Positions 36,545 through 48,062 of a stretch of DNA of 64,000 bases are shown here, piece after piece. Location: the NCBI GenBank assembly GCA_015179045.1, contig WHUZ01000020.1:124001-188000 (forward strand), in the 5' to 3' direction. The notes under the pieces are model-generated. The model searched no databases and was not told the DNA's origin. It saw nothing but the letters and a program-made list of their open reading frames with translations. A program made the translations under genes and the position numbers. Source of the DNA: Kalaharituber pfeilii. Lineage: Eukaryota; Ascomycota; Pezizomycetes; Pezizales; Pezizaceae. Numbering within the stretch: position 1 is the stretch's first letter; the number at the start of each line of letters is the position of its first letter.

Positions 36545-37141
36545 TCATTACTCGCGTTCTACAGTAAGTAGGATCTTGGCGCCTTGAAATTATTGGGAAA
36601 ATCGTACTGAGACTATTTGGCATACTGTAAGAGTTGACTGGCAATACACGTACAGTGCACGTACTTGATAACCCTCTGTTGACTGCGGGGTCTGGTCACG
36701 AGACTAACACCGCCGTGCCCGCCTATTCTTCCAAATTAGGTTAGTCTGGGAACGTTCGCAATTACCCTATTTGTGTTGGTTGGGACATTGGGCATGCCGC
36801 TTTTGGATATAAGCTATGTAGGCACCACATACCTTTTCTCTTCATCGCGTCAAGAACTCTTTTCTCTGCAGTACAGAATTTTTGTTCCGATGGTGGCTTA
36901 TCTTTGCTACTAACAAGGTTTTACAAGACGTTTGGAGGTTGCATGGAGAAGTTGAAGCAGAAAAAAAAAAAACGTCACTGCTCCTCATCCTCTAGGAGAA
37001 ACTCCCCAAACATTAGCACCAAATCAATCAGCAGACCAATCAAACAGGTAGATCGATTGTTGGTGCAGGAATATGGAAAAACAAGTATCAATTTGCAGAG
37101 ACATTGCCCTAGTGATATCTATCCAGAACTCCCGTAGCGTG

Positions 37142-37172
37142 CGCACTCGGTGGCATGAGACTACGCACTCGG
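37142..37172 (-). repeat. Micro-insertion flanked by 9-bp perfect direct repeats
   Basis: CGCACTCGG at 37142-37150 and 37164-37172 flanks the 13-nt TGGCATGAGACTA, whose reverse complement TAGTCTCATGCCA is a variant of the dispersed core. Confidence 0.6.
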
Positions 37173-40100
37173 CTCGGTTTCCAAGTCGGTTAGTTCGGTC
37201 TAAGTGACTCTAAGTGGGGTTCCGGTCTTTCTCAAGCAACATTCTTACCTTTCGGTTCGGTTTTGTCATACCTAGGCATAGGCCGATGTCAGATTGATCC
37301 TAGGTGCTATAACATTTGAGCTACATCGGTGTCATTTAACAGCATTACAAGCCAGTGTCAGAAGGAGGAGTTGAAGAGGTTTCCATCGCTGGAGGAAGGG
37401 GAGGCAGATTAGCTCAGGGAATTGTAGTGCTGGTGGAAACTTCGATGCAGAGGCAGGGGGATGGTGTTTGATTAATCTGAATGGCTTTGTAGGTAGCTAT
37501 TAAGGCTCTGAATGAGGGAAAAATTTGGTGTCATGCTGTATCAAAAAATGAATTGTTACTAAGATTTAATTTTGTTTTCTCATCAGCTCGTTACTTCAAA
37601 TTCGTTTCCTCTTTTTCTTTTGTTACTTGATTAAGTAATCCTGTATTCAAACTATTAACACTAGTGAGGATAGATGTCACAATTTCGAAGCAATGTTTTT
37701 GCACATTAATACGTGTCTTAACCTGTGCCGCAATGTGATGGCGCAAAATTCTATCGCCTGATGCGGTCCGAGAGCCGCAGTCAAAGTGTGACTGTCCGGA
37801 GAGGTTCCGCAGACCAATCACCACATCCTCCTATGTAACTAGCTTGTATCCAGTAACATCGAGTAAAGTCAGTCATATGTATTACCTTGTTACTGTGCTA
37901 CGCAAAATAGCTACAGTACTTAGTACAACGCCAGAGTGTTGACGTTTTACTGTAATGCCTCCTCCAAAGGTCCTATTTACGCACTTCTGGCATTCTTCCT
38001 GTACATCATTCCATGATAGAACGTCTTCAAGATACATGACTATACAGCTGAGAATATGCAAAGATGTGTAAATATAGGTGAGATCCTGCAACACGGCTGA
38101 GGATATACAGAAACATGTAGATAAGCGATAAACATGATGCAGAATGTAGTGAAACCATGCTAGTCCGTGTGTAACACTTCCGAACATGTGGCGTTCCAAT
38201 GGAAAGGACAATATGCTGCCAACTTAAGCTAGTGATTCATCAAGTCACATCGTAACTGTCAGCTTTACTTTTCGGTATGTCACCGGTTGGTTTCCCAGTA
38301 TGTAGGTTGGTGCCACAAAATTGTTCACCATTCACAAATTCACGACCTCCTTTCGATGCGAATCCATCTGCAAAATAATAACATCCAACCATTGAAAAAT
38401 GTTGAATGCTTCCATCAAATTTACTGTCCATCCAATCGAATTTCCTTTCCCATCCAGCCTCTCAAATCTTTGATTTCACTCTGAGATCTTTTATATATAC
38501 CCGCCCGGACGTCCGTCTTCATATAGGTGAAATCGCTTTTCAGATTATTCAGCTGTGATCCTAAAACAGTAAAGAATAACTACATGTCATCGATTTAACT
38601 TTGGTAGCACCTATCCTGTTAAGTTTTGTATAAAAGACCACTACCAGAAGGACCATACTCAGTTGAGTAGTAGAATTCTCATGTTTGGTTAAACCCCGAG
38701 AATCTGAAGTGGCATCTATGTCGGAGATATCGTTGCCAACGTCAGTGCCTAGTCCTCTTCTGAACTTCTTTAAAATAAGCTTAAATCTAACCCTACTTGG
38801 GGACTGGGTACGAGAATACTCGTGGTTTGTCTCTGGGCCTTAAGGACCGCAGTCCAGGGTCCCTGCCATCGCGAATAGCTATGTGATATAAAGTTACTAA
38901 GCAAAAATCTTGGTGATTACCGATTTCTTGGCATCGTAAAATGCTTGTTGCGAAGCTTCAACTATTCATATCTCTAGTCTCGTCCCCATCATATCTCTAC
39001 AATGCATAGCTCAATTTCAGAACTTTTATCTGCAATTTGTAGATTTATGCCTCTAGATAATGAGGCCAGTCAAGAGAGTAGTTGTAGTCAATCATATAGT
39101 CAACTGGCAATAAAAGTGTTTTTTATTAATAATCTCTTTACAAAACAGTACAGCTATCTCTGGAGACAGAAATGGCCCGGGGACCAGGAGGCGGTGAGAG
39201 AACCCTAGAAGGTGAAGGTGAATAGCAGAGATCTGCTGGTTACGTCATTAGAGTGGATGGGGCGTTGAAACTTTTCTTTTATAGCAGTATTCAGTTAGCT
39301 ACTTATTCTTTTCAGAGCAGTTTCTTAGTCTTATTTCCCTTATTCTCCTATGTACCTAATCTCGCCATAGCCATAGAGCGGCATGCGAGTAATAATACAA
39401 AAAAAAAAAAAAAAGTGCTAGGACAAAATTCTTAGTAACTAATCAATTTCACTATTAAAAAAAAAGATATTGAGCCAATTCTACTTCATATTTTTAATAT
39501 TTTTCTGTAGTACTATAAGCTTTATTTTTATTTATAGAGTACTTCTTTTAAGCCTCAAATTGGCAATTTTGTATAAAAATTTTGAGATCTTAGTTATTAG
39601 TATTTGTAATTTTTTTCTAGGCAGCTCTATAATTCCAACTTTCGTTTTGAAACTGAAACTAGAAAGCTTAAGATATTCAAGTTATTTTCTATCTAAAAAT
39701 CCTTATTACTACTCTTATTTATTTGACAAAGCTATAGACTTTATAAAAGTAGTAAGTTTATATATGAAGTATCTAATAATCAAGATAATATATTTCAATA
39801 TTATATTACAATTCTGTAGCATAAGTAGAATCCTGTACTATACTATTATTCTATACTCTGTATACTACTAATCTAGTTATCTGTCACTAAAATATCTTAA
39901 CTTTCTTCCTCTATTACCGACAGCACTCAGATCGCAATCACAAAAACTTTTGCTTAGTAAATATATATATATCTATATATATAAAAGCTTATACTCAAAA
40001 GTTGTACTAGACTTGAGTACTAATTGTTCTCGTACCTAGTCTAAGGCTCTGGTTCAGAATTAAAGAATTTTAGGAAAATTCTTAGGTAACTGTCTACACG

Positions 40101-40503
40101 AATTCAAAAGAAGAGACCAAACAACCTATAGCAAAAAGCTTGCTCCATTTTCCAATCAGATTTTACAGCGAAAACGTTTTACAAAGGGGCAAACTCTGCT
40201 ACTGCTAATGACTTAGCTACTGCTGATGATAATAATGAAAAAATAGAAAAGTAAACGATTTAGATTCTTTCATATAGAGCGCACGAGAGGGATAGCGAAT
40301 TAGTGTAGGGGGTGTTTTGTAGCGCATTAGAGCGTTTACAACATTTTTGCCATTTCATCTTAGCTCTTTGAAGTACTTTCATGAACTCAAAGTTTGCCGC
40401 CTTCAAGGTACTCTGAGTATTGCCTGGTGCCAAGAAAGCTAAATCTAACCCTTAGGCACAAGTAGACGAACATTTAAAATGCAAACTAGATGTATGGAGA
40501 ATA

Positions 40504-40552
40504 CAGCAAACCTAGTCTCGTAACCAGACTTAGTCAGCGTCCAGCAAACCTA
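40504..40552 (+). repeat. Micro-insertion flanked by 11-bp perfect direct repeats
   Basis: CAGCAAACCTA at 40504-40514 and 40542-40552 flanks a 27-nt insert beginning GTCTCGTAACCAGACTTAGT. The first 15 nt of the insert form a near-palindrome with one mismatched pair. Confidence 0.65.
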
Positions 40553-40777
40553 ACATTTAGAAACAAATACTCGAAGGGAAGTATAAAAAGCATCAGCATA
40601 AGCTGGATCGCCCCCATCTAGTCCTATACTTAATTGACACTTCCCATTTTCCACCTCCTTAACTGGAGAAATAAGCCATTACCCAAAATAAAATACATAC
40701 TACAAACACCATTAGTAGTCAAATACTCATGACCCATTGCACGATCATTCGCAATATTTCTTTCAACTGAAAGAAAT

Positions 40778-42283
40778 TCACATTTGTTGCCCCACTGCCA
40801 CCCTCTCACCAACCCACCCTTCCCATTTCCTCCAAAATAGAGCCACATTGGCCGCCACTAGCAGATCCAGCATCTCCATTCCTGCGTTGTGCACCACAAA
40901 CGTTGCCATCTTTGCCATCTCTCCTGGGCCACCAGATCCAACGCTTCCCTCATCGGTACCCATGCTCTCTGAATTGTCCGATGGCGATGGTGATCGTCCG
41001 CGGCCGTGGTGGAGGTGGAATGTTGAAGATGGTGGAAGCTTAAATTCCATTGCAGAGGCAAGGTACGACTGTTCCGCTTCAGATGAGCCACTTCGTGGAT
41101 TAGCATTGTAGGGGTAATATTTGCACTTCAGTATCTTCCCTCCCGCAGCCTCCTTGAACCTGCATGTGCCCTCCTTCTCCCCAGTCCCAACATTACCAGG
41201 GCCCCAAAGGCCGTCAAATGTATATCCCTTCCATCTCTCTTTCTTTTCCCCATTTCCTTCACCGCCGGTTTGTAGTTCCTCCTTTCCAAGACTATTGCTT
41301 TTCCAATGGCGCTTCTTCAAGCCTTTCTTCCACCACTTTAGACCCTCTCCAGAAGCATCGTACACGACTTGCCTGATCAGTCCCCTCCCTATCTCTTCTT
41401 CTGCTTGTATAACTTCTTGGTCTTTTATTGCGCGCTCGCGGAAAGCAAGCACCTCATTATATGCTCGCTTGCGCCTGAAATAATCCTCCTCCTCCTCTGC
41501 TGAGATAGACCTCCCTTGTTGCATACCCAATGGTGGTTGCGGAGGCGAGGGCAATGGAGGTAGGTTATGCTGCGGTACTGGTTTTCTCCGCACTTGCGAT
41601 CCGATATTCAGAAACTTGGTATACCCTTTTCCAGGTAATGAAATGACAATCGGCGGCGGCGGACCATGCTTCCCTTCACTAACTGATTGAGCCACATTTG
41701 ATACACGTGAACAAACTTCAGCAACGTTCCACTGATCTCCAGTTGCAGGGTCCCTACGGATCAGGGTAAAACTGAAATCCTTCAAACTGCCTCTCGATCC
41801 GGCACCACCTCCGAGGATGTTGTGTGTTGACCATTTCCTCCCTGAGAAGCTTCCACTACTTAGTAGTGATGGCCTTGTACTTTCTCCCGGAATTAGAGGT
41901 AATGGATGTGCTATATTCACTTGCTGTAATAGCCGCTGCTCAACAGGATGAACATAGACATAGTATAAGCATCCTACTATATCTTCCGCTGTTACGGTGC
42001 TCTTCAAAGGGTGCATTGGCGTCAAAAATAAGTCCTGACTTCCCGGGACTCTGACAAAGTACAGGAGCAATGCTGGCTTTGGATACCGGCTTGATCCTCC
42101 ACCTGAAGATTGCGCCGGTGGGGTAATGAACTGCAAAGGAGGATCATCAGCTACAGGAGTGATTGTTGAAAGAGACTCTGCTACTATTGGACCATTTCGA
42201 GGTGGAGAACTGTGAGGTGAGGAGATATTAACTCCCGAGAACGTCCGATTAGGCCGAGGCGGCCGTGGGATCGGGGATGGCAT
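40778..42283 (-). CDS. Hypothetical protein, 501 residues, C-terminal membrane segment possible
   Basis: Single long exon from ATG 42283 (MPSPIPRPPRPNRTFSGVNI). The N-terminal 70 residues are Pro/Ser-rich and disordered. A folded-looking middle follows (YPKPALLLYFVRVPGSQDLFLTPMHPLKSTVTAEDIVGCLYYVYVH). Later come DFSFTLIRRDPATGDQWNVAEV and a charged helical section (EEEEDYFRRKRAYNEVLAFRERAIKDQ). A small basic domain with WKGYTFDGLWGPGN and GTCRFKEAAGGKILKCKYYPYN comes next. The end, VVHNAGMEMLDLLVAANVALFWRKWEGWV, is a hydrophobic helix followed by basic residues, consistent with a tail anchor. Length, codon use and lack of internal stops argue strongly that it is real. I do not recognise the family. 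Confidence 0.75.
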   Translation of the reverse strand: MPSPIPRPPRPNRTFSGVNISSPHSSPPRNGPIVAESLSTITPVADDPPLQFITPPAQSSGGGSSRYPKPALLLYFVRVPGSQDLFLTPMHPLKSTVTAEDIVGCLYYVYVHPVEQRLLQQVNIAHPLPLIPGESTRPSLLSSGSFSGRKWSTHNILGGGAGSRGSLKDFSFTLIRRDPATGDQWNVAEVCSRVSNVAQSVSEGKHGPPPPIVISLPGKGYTKFLNIGSQVRRKPVPQHNLPPLPSPPQPPLGMQQGRSISAEEEEDYFRRKRAYNEVLAFRERAIKDQEVIQAEEEIGRGLIRQVVYDASGEGLKWWKKGLKKRHWKSNSLGKEELQTGGEGNGEKKERWKGYTFDGLWGPGNVGTGEKEGTCRFKEAAGGKILKCKYYPYNANPRSGSSEAEQSYLASAMEFKLPPSSTFHLHHGRGRSPSPSDNSESMGTDEGSVGSGGPGEMAKMATFVVHNAGMEMLDLLVAANVALFWRKWEGWVGERVAVGQQM

Positions 42284-42950
42284 ATTGAGTTCCACGGTTC
42301 AATCAGATCGGCTCCTTGCGACCGCGGTTTAGATCGTGATCGTGAGACGGTGAGAACAATGGGCGAGTATCCGTTGCAGAATACTTGACTGGGCGGCTTT
42401 TAAAATAATGATATACGACTGGCATGTTTGAACAATGACAGGACTGAGAGGCGAAGAGCGTCGTCAACCATCTGAGGCTGTGGAAATTCTAGGATGTGGT
42501 GTGGTAGTCTGGTTGCACCAGACTAAGGATGTGGGGGCGACTTGGCAGGGATTGATAGTCGGGTCAACTCGACCCCCGCCAGTAAAAACAACAGGAGGTT
42601 GTCAACGCCTCTTCTCCGCTACAGCGATCACAAGAGGCTAGTTTCAGATTCACATGATGTATGCTACCCGTTGGTACTCACAGCCTTCAGACTATGGCAT
42701 GAGCCTCAGACTATCTATGTGATCAAGAATGTGAGAAGTAAAATTATGAAGGAGTGAAGCAAGTTAAGACCGCAAGGACTGCGTGTAGATCCGATCACCA
42801 CTACATACTATACAAATCAACAATAACTATAAATATCAATAAAGAGTAAACATACAAACGAAACGTCGTGTCTACTCAAATTTGGTTGTTAGGAATATCA
42901 ATGTGTTTATTCCCGCATAAGGAAAAGGTTGGTATTCACGAAGGCGGACT
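42284..42950. other. Intergenic region with one micro-insertion
   Basis: Promoter region of the 501-residue protein and 3' flank of the prenylcysteine lyase. Apart from the micro-insertion at 42491-42534, no feature is recognised. Confidence 0.6.
42491..42534. repeat. Micro-insertion: perfect hairpin flanked by 9-bp direct repeats
   Basis: AGGATGTGG at 42491-42499 and 42526-42534 flanks 26 nt that end in a perfect hairpin: TAGTCTGGT, loop TGC, ACCAGACTA (42505-42525). This copy shows both putative ends most clearly. Confidence 0.65.
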
Positions 42951-44873
42951 TCAATGCCTCGCCTTCACTTTGAGCTCTTCTTCAACATTATTTTCAACGG
43001 GCAATCGGCTCTCTGCCGTATATTTCCCTCCCTCATCCCAGCTGTTGACGAGAAGTTTCGCGACATTCATTCCCATCAAGCTGCTCGTCTCCATTGTGGA
43101 AATGAAACTTTCAATACCACTAGTGTAGTATAAAGTTTCATCACCATCTAAAATTATGTCCTCAAATGTGACTCTAGGGTAGAGATAGGGATATGAATGC
43201 CACTGTAAAACCGAAGATGTCAGCATCAATTGTTCGCATATAGGTAAATTTCTATTGGTGCGGCATACCAATTTCCTGTACGCCCACGTAATTACTTGGT
43301 CGTCCCTCACATTTTCCTCCTCTTCTTGACTGACACCTAAAAACTTCTTAATTTGATTATTGCCCATCTCTGTAGGTGAGAATATCTTGTATAGATATTC
43401 AATTTTGTGGCCACCATTATCATATCTTGCAAGGCTTCGCAACAATGAAATCGAGAAGAAATTGGCACCACCAACACCATGGACCCCTTCCCCGCGCCTG
43501 AATTTCTCCTCTGCTTGTTCTGTGGAGTTTAGAGTTGTTAGAACCATGTCTGGGACTTCTTTATCGGACGCAACGCCGAAAAATTCGGGGGAAAGTCTCA
43601 GTGGAGATGTAAACAGTGTCACGTGAAGTTTGACGTATGGTATTTCAACTGGTGTTTTCGCGAGTTTTGAATGAATCTCAATATTCGAAAATTGATAAGG
43701 GGATGCCAAAATAACAGCATCAAATTCTTCAGTATGGGCAGATGCATTTGCCCCATGTTTTTCGTCTTGATGAACATCCGAGGCTGACACAGGAGAAGAG
43801 GTCACAATCCACTTTTTCTTGTTGGACATCTTGTTCAGCTTTGTAACAGCTGTATTCAGATGAACTTTTGCTTTTGATGAGTCTAACATCCCCTTAAATA
43901 TTTTCCAATTGCCACCCTTGATAGATATGGCACCATTAGTAGCCATGCACACCATTGTCTCTAGACCATGAATAAGGCCCAGATTCTGTGCGTAGTTTAC
44001 CCTCGTGCTAGCTTGAACTAAGTCCGTTGCAAACTTCCCCCCGACACCATGGATATCTAAAAACTGCTCTCCAGTATGTGAAGTGGCTTCTATCAGATCC
44101 GTTTTCATTGCTGCTTCTGTTAAAGAGCGAAAGGGGAAAAGTGGTGCCTTGTACATCTGCAGGAATTTCCCAATAATTGTCTTCACCAGTTGTTGGGTGC
44201 GGATAGGAGTGAGGCCGTACTTGAAAATAATCGCCAGGTTATTCCACCATGGGTTGTCATAACTTTGCCGAAAGATGAACTTTTGACCATCATAACTTCA
44301 TAATGCAGATATAACAATCAGTACATTTCACATAGGTAGCGAAGAAGAAGGGGATATACACTCCCAGAGCATCATCTGCCTGCCGTCGTGAAATGTAGTT
44401 ATCGCTATACTCCAATCCAAACTCTTTCGAAGCATTCAGAAGGTTCTCATTAACCTTAACAAAGATGCTTGCACCCAGTTCCACAGGTTCCTCAGGATTG
44501 TCATAGACATTCACTGTAGTTGATCTACCTCCAACATAGTTGTTCTTTTCATAGACAGTGATTTCAAGTTCAAAGTCCTTGCCAGCAGCAAATTTTCGAA
44601 GGTAATAGGCAGCGGAAGAACCTCCAGAGCCAGCACCTAATATTGTAAGATGTATGTTTTCCCCTGTGGAATGTGAAACTTACCAATTACAGCAACCTTC
44701 TTCACTAGCCTCGCGTCCACGCTATCGGAATTCGAGCCTGGGTCTTGAATTTCGGGTGCCGGCTTCCCAGACTCAACCAAATGTACTTCGAGCCCTAATC
44801 TGTAAAAGGCAAGAACAAAGATAATGAGAGAAAGAGCGGCCAGGAGCGAGAGACGACTTCGCGGGGCCATCAT
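42951..44873 (-). CDS. Prenylcysteine lyase/oxidase (FAD-dependent, PCYOX family)
   Basis: Cleaves the thioether of farnesyl- or geranylgeranyl-cysteine released when prenylated proteins are degraded; the family is vacuolar/lysosomal. Four exons: 44873-44684, 44636-44360, 44295-43269, 43202-42951, giving 581 residues. The third intron (43268-43203, donor GTATGC, branch TGCTGAC, acceptor TTACAG) is 66 nt and could be read through, but removing it restores RKL-WHSYPYLYPR. The N-terminus is a signal anchor (LSLLAALSLIIFVLAFYRLGL). The Rossmann motif is VAVIGAGSGGSSAAYYLRKF, and EKNNYVGGRSTTVNVYD followed by EPVELGASIFVKVN is typical of the family. The C-terminal half contains DMVLTTLN, GVHGVGGANFFSIS and SGIESFISTMETSSLMGMNVA. 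Confidence 0.9.
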
Positions 44874-46203
44874 GGATCATGAGAGGCTCGAAAAAGCTTG
44901 AATTATTTCAGACCTCCACGGTACTTGTCACTGTTGTTCGCGGGCTTGAAATGTGGTCGAGGTCGAGTTTAACCGGAGGCTGGCGTGCTTTACGCAAATG
45001 GTAGAGGCGTGGTTCAAGCATCCAGTGTGCAATACAGCGTTTGACCGTTCGATGGGACAGACTGATCGATGCAGTCACGAAAGGCCAGTAGCCGCACATA
45101 CAGAAATTCCGTGCGCAACCCCGCTGCTCGTGCTCCATCCGCTATATGATATGCAGCACCGACTCTCCTGATACTGCATAGATTTCAGGGGTGTACGGAT
45201 AGCTACAGGCACTGTTGAGGCCAAGAAGTTCACTGATAATTCCTATGTCGATTTAGCCTGTCCGAAGCTGGTCCCACTAATATATATCCTGTTTCATATA
45301 AAGCGCATTACGAGAGTGAAGTGAAAAAGCACCCGGTATGGGGACATCCGCTCCGAGGCCGAACAGCGTTATCAGCTACAGCATTCCACCGTTCGATGGG
45401 ACAGATAGCTTGATGAGGTGAATGTTATCATTGTGGACGCCAAGAAGTAGCCAAGAGAGTCAATTACCTAGTTTGGCAGTCCGTAGTCCTATTTGGTCCA
45501 TGGTTATAATTACTACTACAGTCACGGGACAAAGTCTTGGTGAAACTTGTTTTCTTGGCGCCTCGAATTTGTACTGTACCAGAAGAGATTCCAACGCCCC
45601 AACCAGCAGATGAATTTCAACATTTATACCAGTAAGTTGTAGACTTATGTTCTACATAGCAAAGGCGCTAGTTGCAGTAGTAATGGTAGCTAATTCTAGA
45701 GGCTATTAGTAAAGAAGTGGGAAATGCGTGTTTGGACAAATATTACACTTTTCAAAGAGCAATTCTCTTGTAGTAAATTTTTTTGGAGGCCAATAGTTTT
45801 TACTATAAAAATACTTAATCAATATTCTACCACATATTTTTATTATTTTTACCTGGCATTGTGCATTCTCTGGTAAGCCTTTTATTTTTAGATAGAGGGA
45901 TCAAGAGGAAGTTCACGAAGGGGAAGAAGAAACACGAAAGGTAAAAGGGGAGAGATAAGGATAGAGATTGGGATGTAAAAAGAGAACCGACTTACTATAT
46001 CTTGTAAGACCCAACAAGCAAAACCCAGTAATACTATGACCCTCAACGACGATGATGATGATCTTCTGACGCCCCCCTTCTTCCCTCGAGAAATACCCTT
46101 GCCTTCCCGGTACCCCTTCCCTTTTTAGCAGTTACCTCCCCCCCCCAGGCCTTCGCCCACCGTGGCACTTGAAATGCCAAGATTCCCTACAGTACGTTGA
46201 CTA

Positions 46204-47003
46204 CAGTCTACCCTTGCTATATCGGACCTCGCTATACTGGAAACCTTGCTATACCGGATGGCCTCTGTCTGTGACATCCGTTCCCCATACAAATCGCCCT
46301 TGCTATACCGGACACCCTAACAATTCCGGACCGGATAGAAATCTGTAGACAAGTACCCCCTGCGTCCATACAAATAATATTTGCTATACCGGACACACTA
46401 ATACAAATACATCTTAGATTACTCCATTTCACACTTGGCTGCCATCACTGCTGCCACTACTGCTGTCACTGTTTCTGCTAATGCCGTTGCTACTACTGCT
46501 ACCATCACTTGCTACAAAATGTTGTTCGAGTAATGGAAACTGGGCACTTCATTGCTTCTTGTTCCATGTTCCGAGATTAATTGCTAACCACTTACCACTT
46601 TGTTTCAAAATACCTGACTAAGTAGATGCAGCTACTGATCAGCTTAAAATAATGAATTAGATACCTAGGATATCAAAGTTAAGTTAAAGTACAGTAATCT
46701 TACCAATTTCATCTCAAAAATGTTTATCAAATTCACTTAAATTTTCTTTAGCATATTTTGGTTCTAGTCAATGTACATATTTGATGCTTCTCAAGCACAC
46801 TTAAGGTCCGACGTTTTTCTAGATTTCGTAACTAATGCATATTGATATCTTTGGCTGGATGTGAACAAGTTGATGTTTACTTCGTTCATCTCCTATTTCA
46901 GTAATTAATTGAATTTGCTACCCCCCTTGTCTGCCAAGCATTTTATTCTATACCGGAACCTTGCTATACCGGATCGCTCATCCGGTATAGCAAGGGTAGA
47001 CTG
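46204..47003. mobile_element. Non-autonomous Tc1/mariner-pogo type element (MITE), 800 bp
   Basis: The left end CAGTCTACCCTTGCTATATC, then GGA, matches the reverse complement of the right end (23 bp, one mismatch). Both ends are flanked by TA (46202-46203 and 47004-47005), the target duplication typical of this superfamily. There is no transposase frame. The TIR-derived word TTGCTATACCGGA recurs internally, at about 46247, 46303, 46380 and 46962, which makes the interior look self-similar. The CAGTcTACcCTTGCTATAcCGGA pattern resembles pogo/Fot1-family termini. Confidence 0.85.
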
Positions 47004-47419
47004 TACTGTACTTAGCTATCATCTACTGTCAGTTAAGCATTATTAGATGATAACACTATTACAAACAGAGACGACACCCACCTAATCTAGTGCCCAGCCA
47101 CTACTAATCAGCACCTACAAGTATCCAAGTCCATGGTGTTGCACAGTAGAAGCACTGCACTGAAATGAGGTTAGCAGGAGTCGATTCTACTTATCGTCTG
47201 GTAGAGTTTCGACATAGATTTTATAGTTTGAGAAAAGAGAGTCTAGTTAGCACTACAGCATCAAGAGCAGTAGCATGCTTGAGAATGAAACATATCATAG
47301 CTGGTGGTGGTGGAGGAGTGAGCGATCATGAAGTTATCGTCACCTGAGCTGCCGCCTGACGGTACAGTTCTACGCTCCGGGTTGGGCTCAGCTGCGGGGT
47401 CGTGCCAACCAGACTAGCT

Positions 47420-47461
47420 CGGCTGCAGTAGTCTCATACCAAGCCCCTAGCGGCTGCAGTA
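47420..47461 (+). repeat. Micro-insertion flanked by 11-bp perfect direct repeats
   Basis: CGGCTGCAGTA at 47420-47430 and 47451-47461 flanks exactly 20 nt, GTCTCATACCAAGCCCCTAG. The whole 20-mer reappears in reverse orientation inside the next micro-insertion. Confidence 0.7.
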
Positions 47462-47698
47462 CTGTCCCAACTCCAAGACGGGCACTGGGTACTGCCAAGA
47501 GGTACAAAGACCCACTGCTGCAAACAAGTTACTACTTTTACCAAGGCTTGAGAAATGCTGCACCGATATTTGACCTACCACTTACTGACGTTTTCCATAC
47601 ACCTACAATGACCAACCACATCTGCCACATAACTTTGTATTGAAAGATTAGATACAAGCACATTGCGAATGAGCCAAATGCTTTGCACTAAGCTACCA

Positions 47699-47767
47699 TT
47701 AGGTAATTACTTGGTTACGAGATTAGGCTAGGGGCTTGGTATGAGACTAGAGATTAGGTAATTACTT
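47699..47767 (-). repeat. Micro-insertion (41 nt) flanked by 14-bp perfect direct repeats
   Basis: TTAGGTAATTACTT at 47699-47712 and 47754-47767 flanks 41 nt. The insert opens with GGTTACGAGA, the reverse of TCTCGTAACC, and contains CTAGGGGCTTGGTATGAGAC, the exact reverse complement of the 20-nt insert at 47431-47450. Confidence 0.7.
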
Positions 47768-48062
47768 AACTGCCAAGCTATCGAAGTATCTATCATACAC
47801 AATCCTGCTTACAAATTGGGCAACAATATTCTGATTCTTCCAGAAATTGAGAAAACACAATTCTCTATCAATACCACTTGTAGCAGCAGAGTATTGTGAT
47901 GAATCCCCAAAGTGCTGCCTAAAGCCCTTTTAGGGCCGGGACTGCAGAGTCTAATTGAGCCCCCAAATCTCTCGGGCTTTGTAGAAGTACACCCGGGTTC
48001 ATACCGCAGTTCAGCTTACAAATTTTCCGCTAGTTGCCGACCATCCTTACTATCACACACTA

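Larger units (their letters stand above)
36126..40777. other. Gene-poor island, right part; AT-rich with homopolymers
   Basis: No gene is supported over 4.6 kb. It holds a T31 run at 36511-36541, TCGGTTCGGT-like repeats at 37170-37265, a very AT-rich section (39430-40010) ending in an (AT)n microsatellite near 39960-39985, and micro-insertions at 37142 and 40504. Two minus-strand fragments, at 37591-37824 and 38240-38431, read as plausible protein pieces but have no splice partners or recognisable family. Confidence 0.55.

Noticed and set aside
36688..36705. TCTGGTCACGAGACTAA as a further micro-insertion
   Set aside because: The core matches in reverse orientation, but I could not find direct repeats beside it, so it is not counted among the eight.
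46232..46432. 66-codon minus-strand frame inside the pogo-type MITE
   Set aside because: Its repeated SGIA-type peptides simply translate the internal copies of the TIR word TTGCTATACCGGA.
47980..48010. CCCGGGTTCATACCGC considered as a tRNA T-arm (B box)
   Set aside because: No matching acceptor stem, D-arm or anticodon arm upstream.
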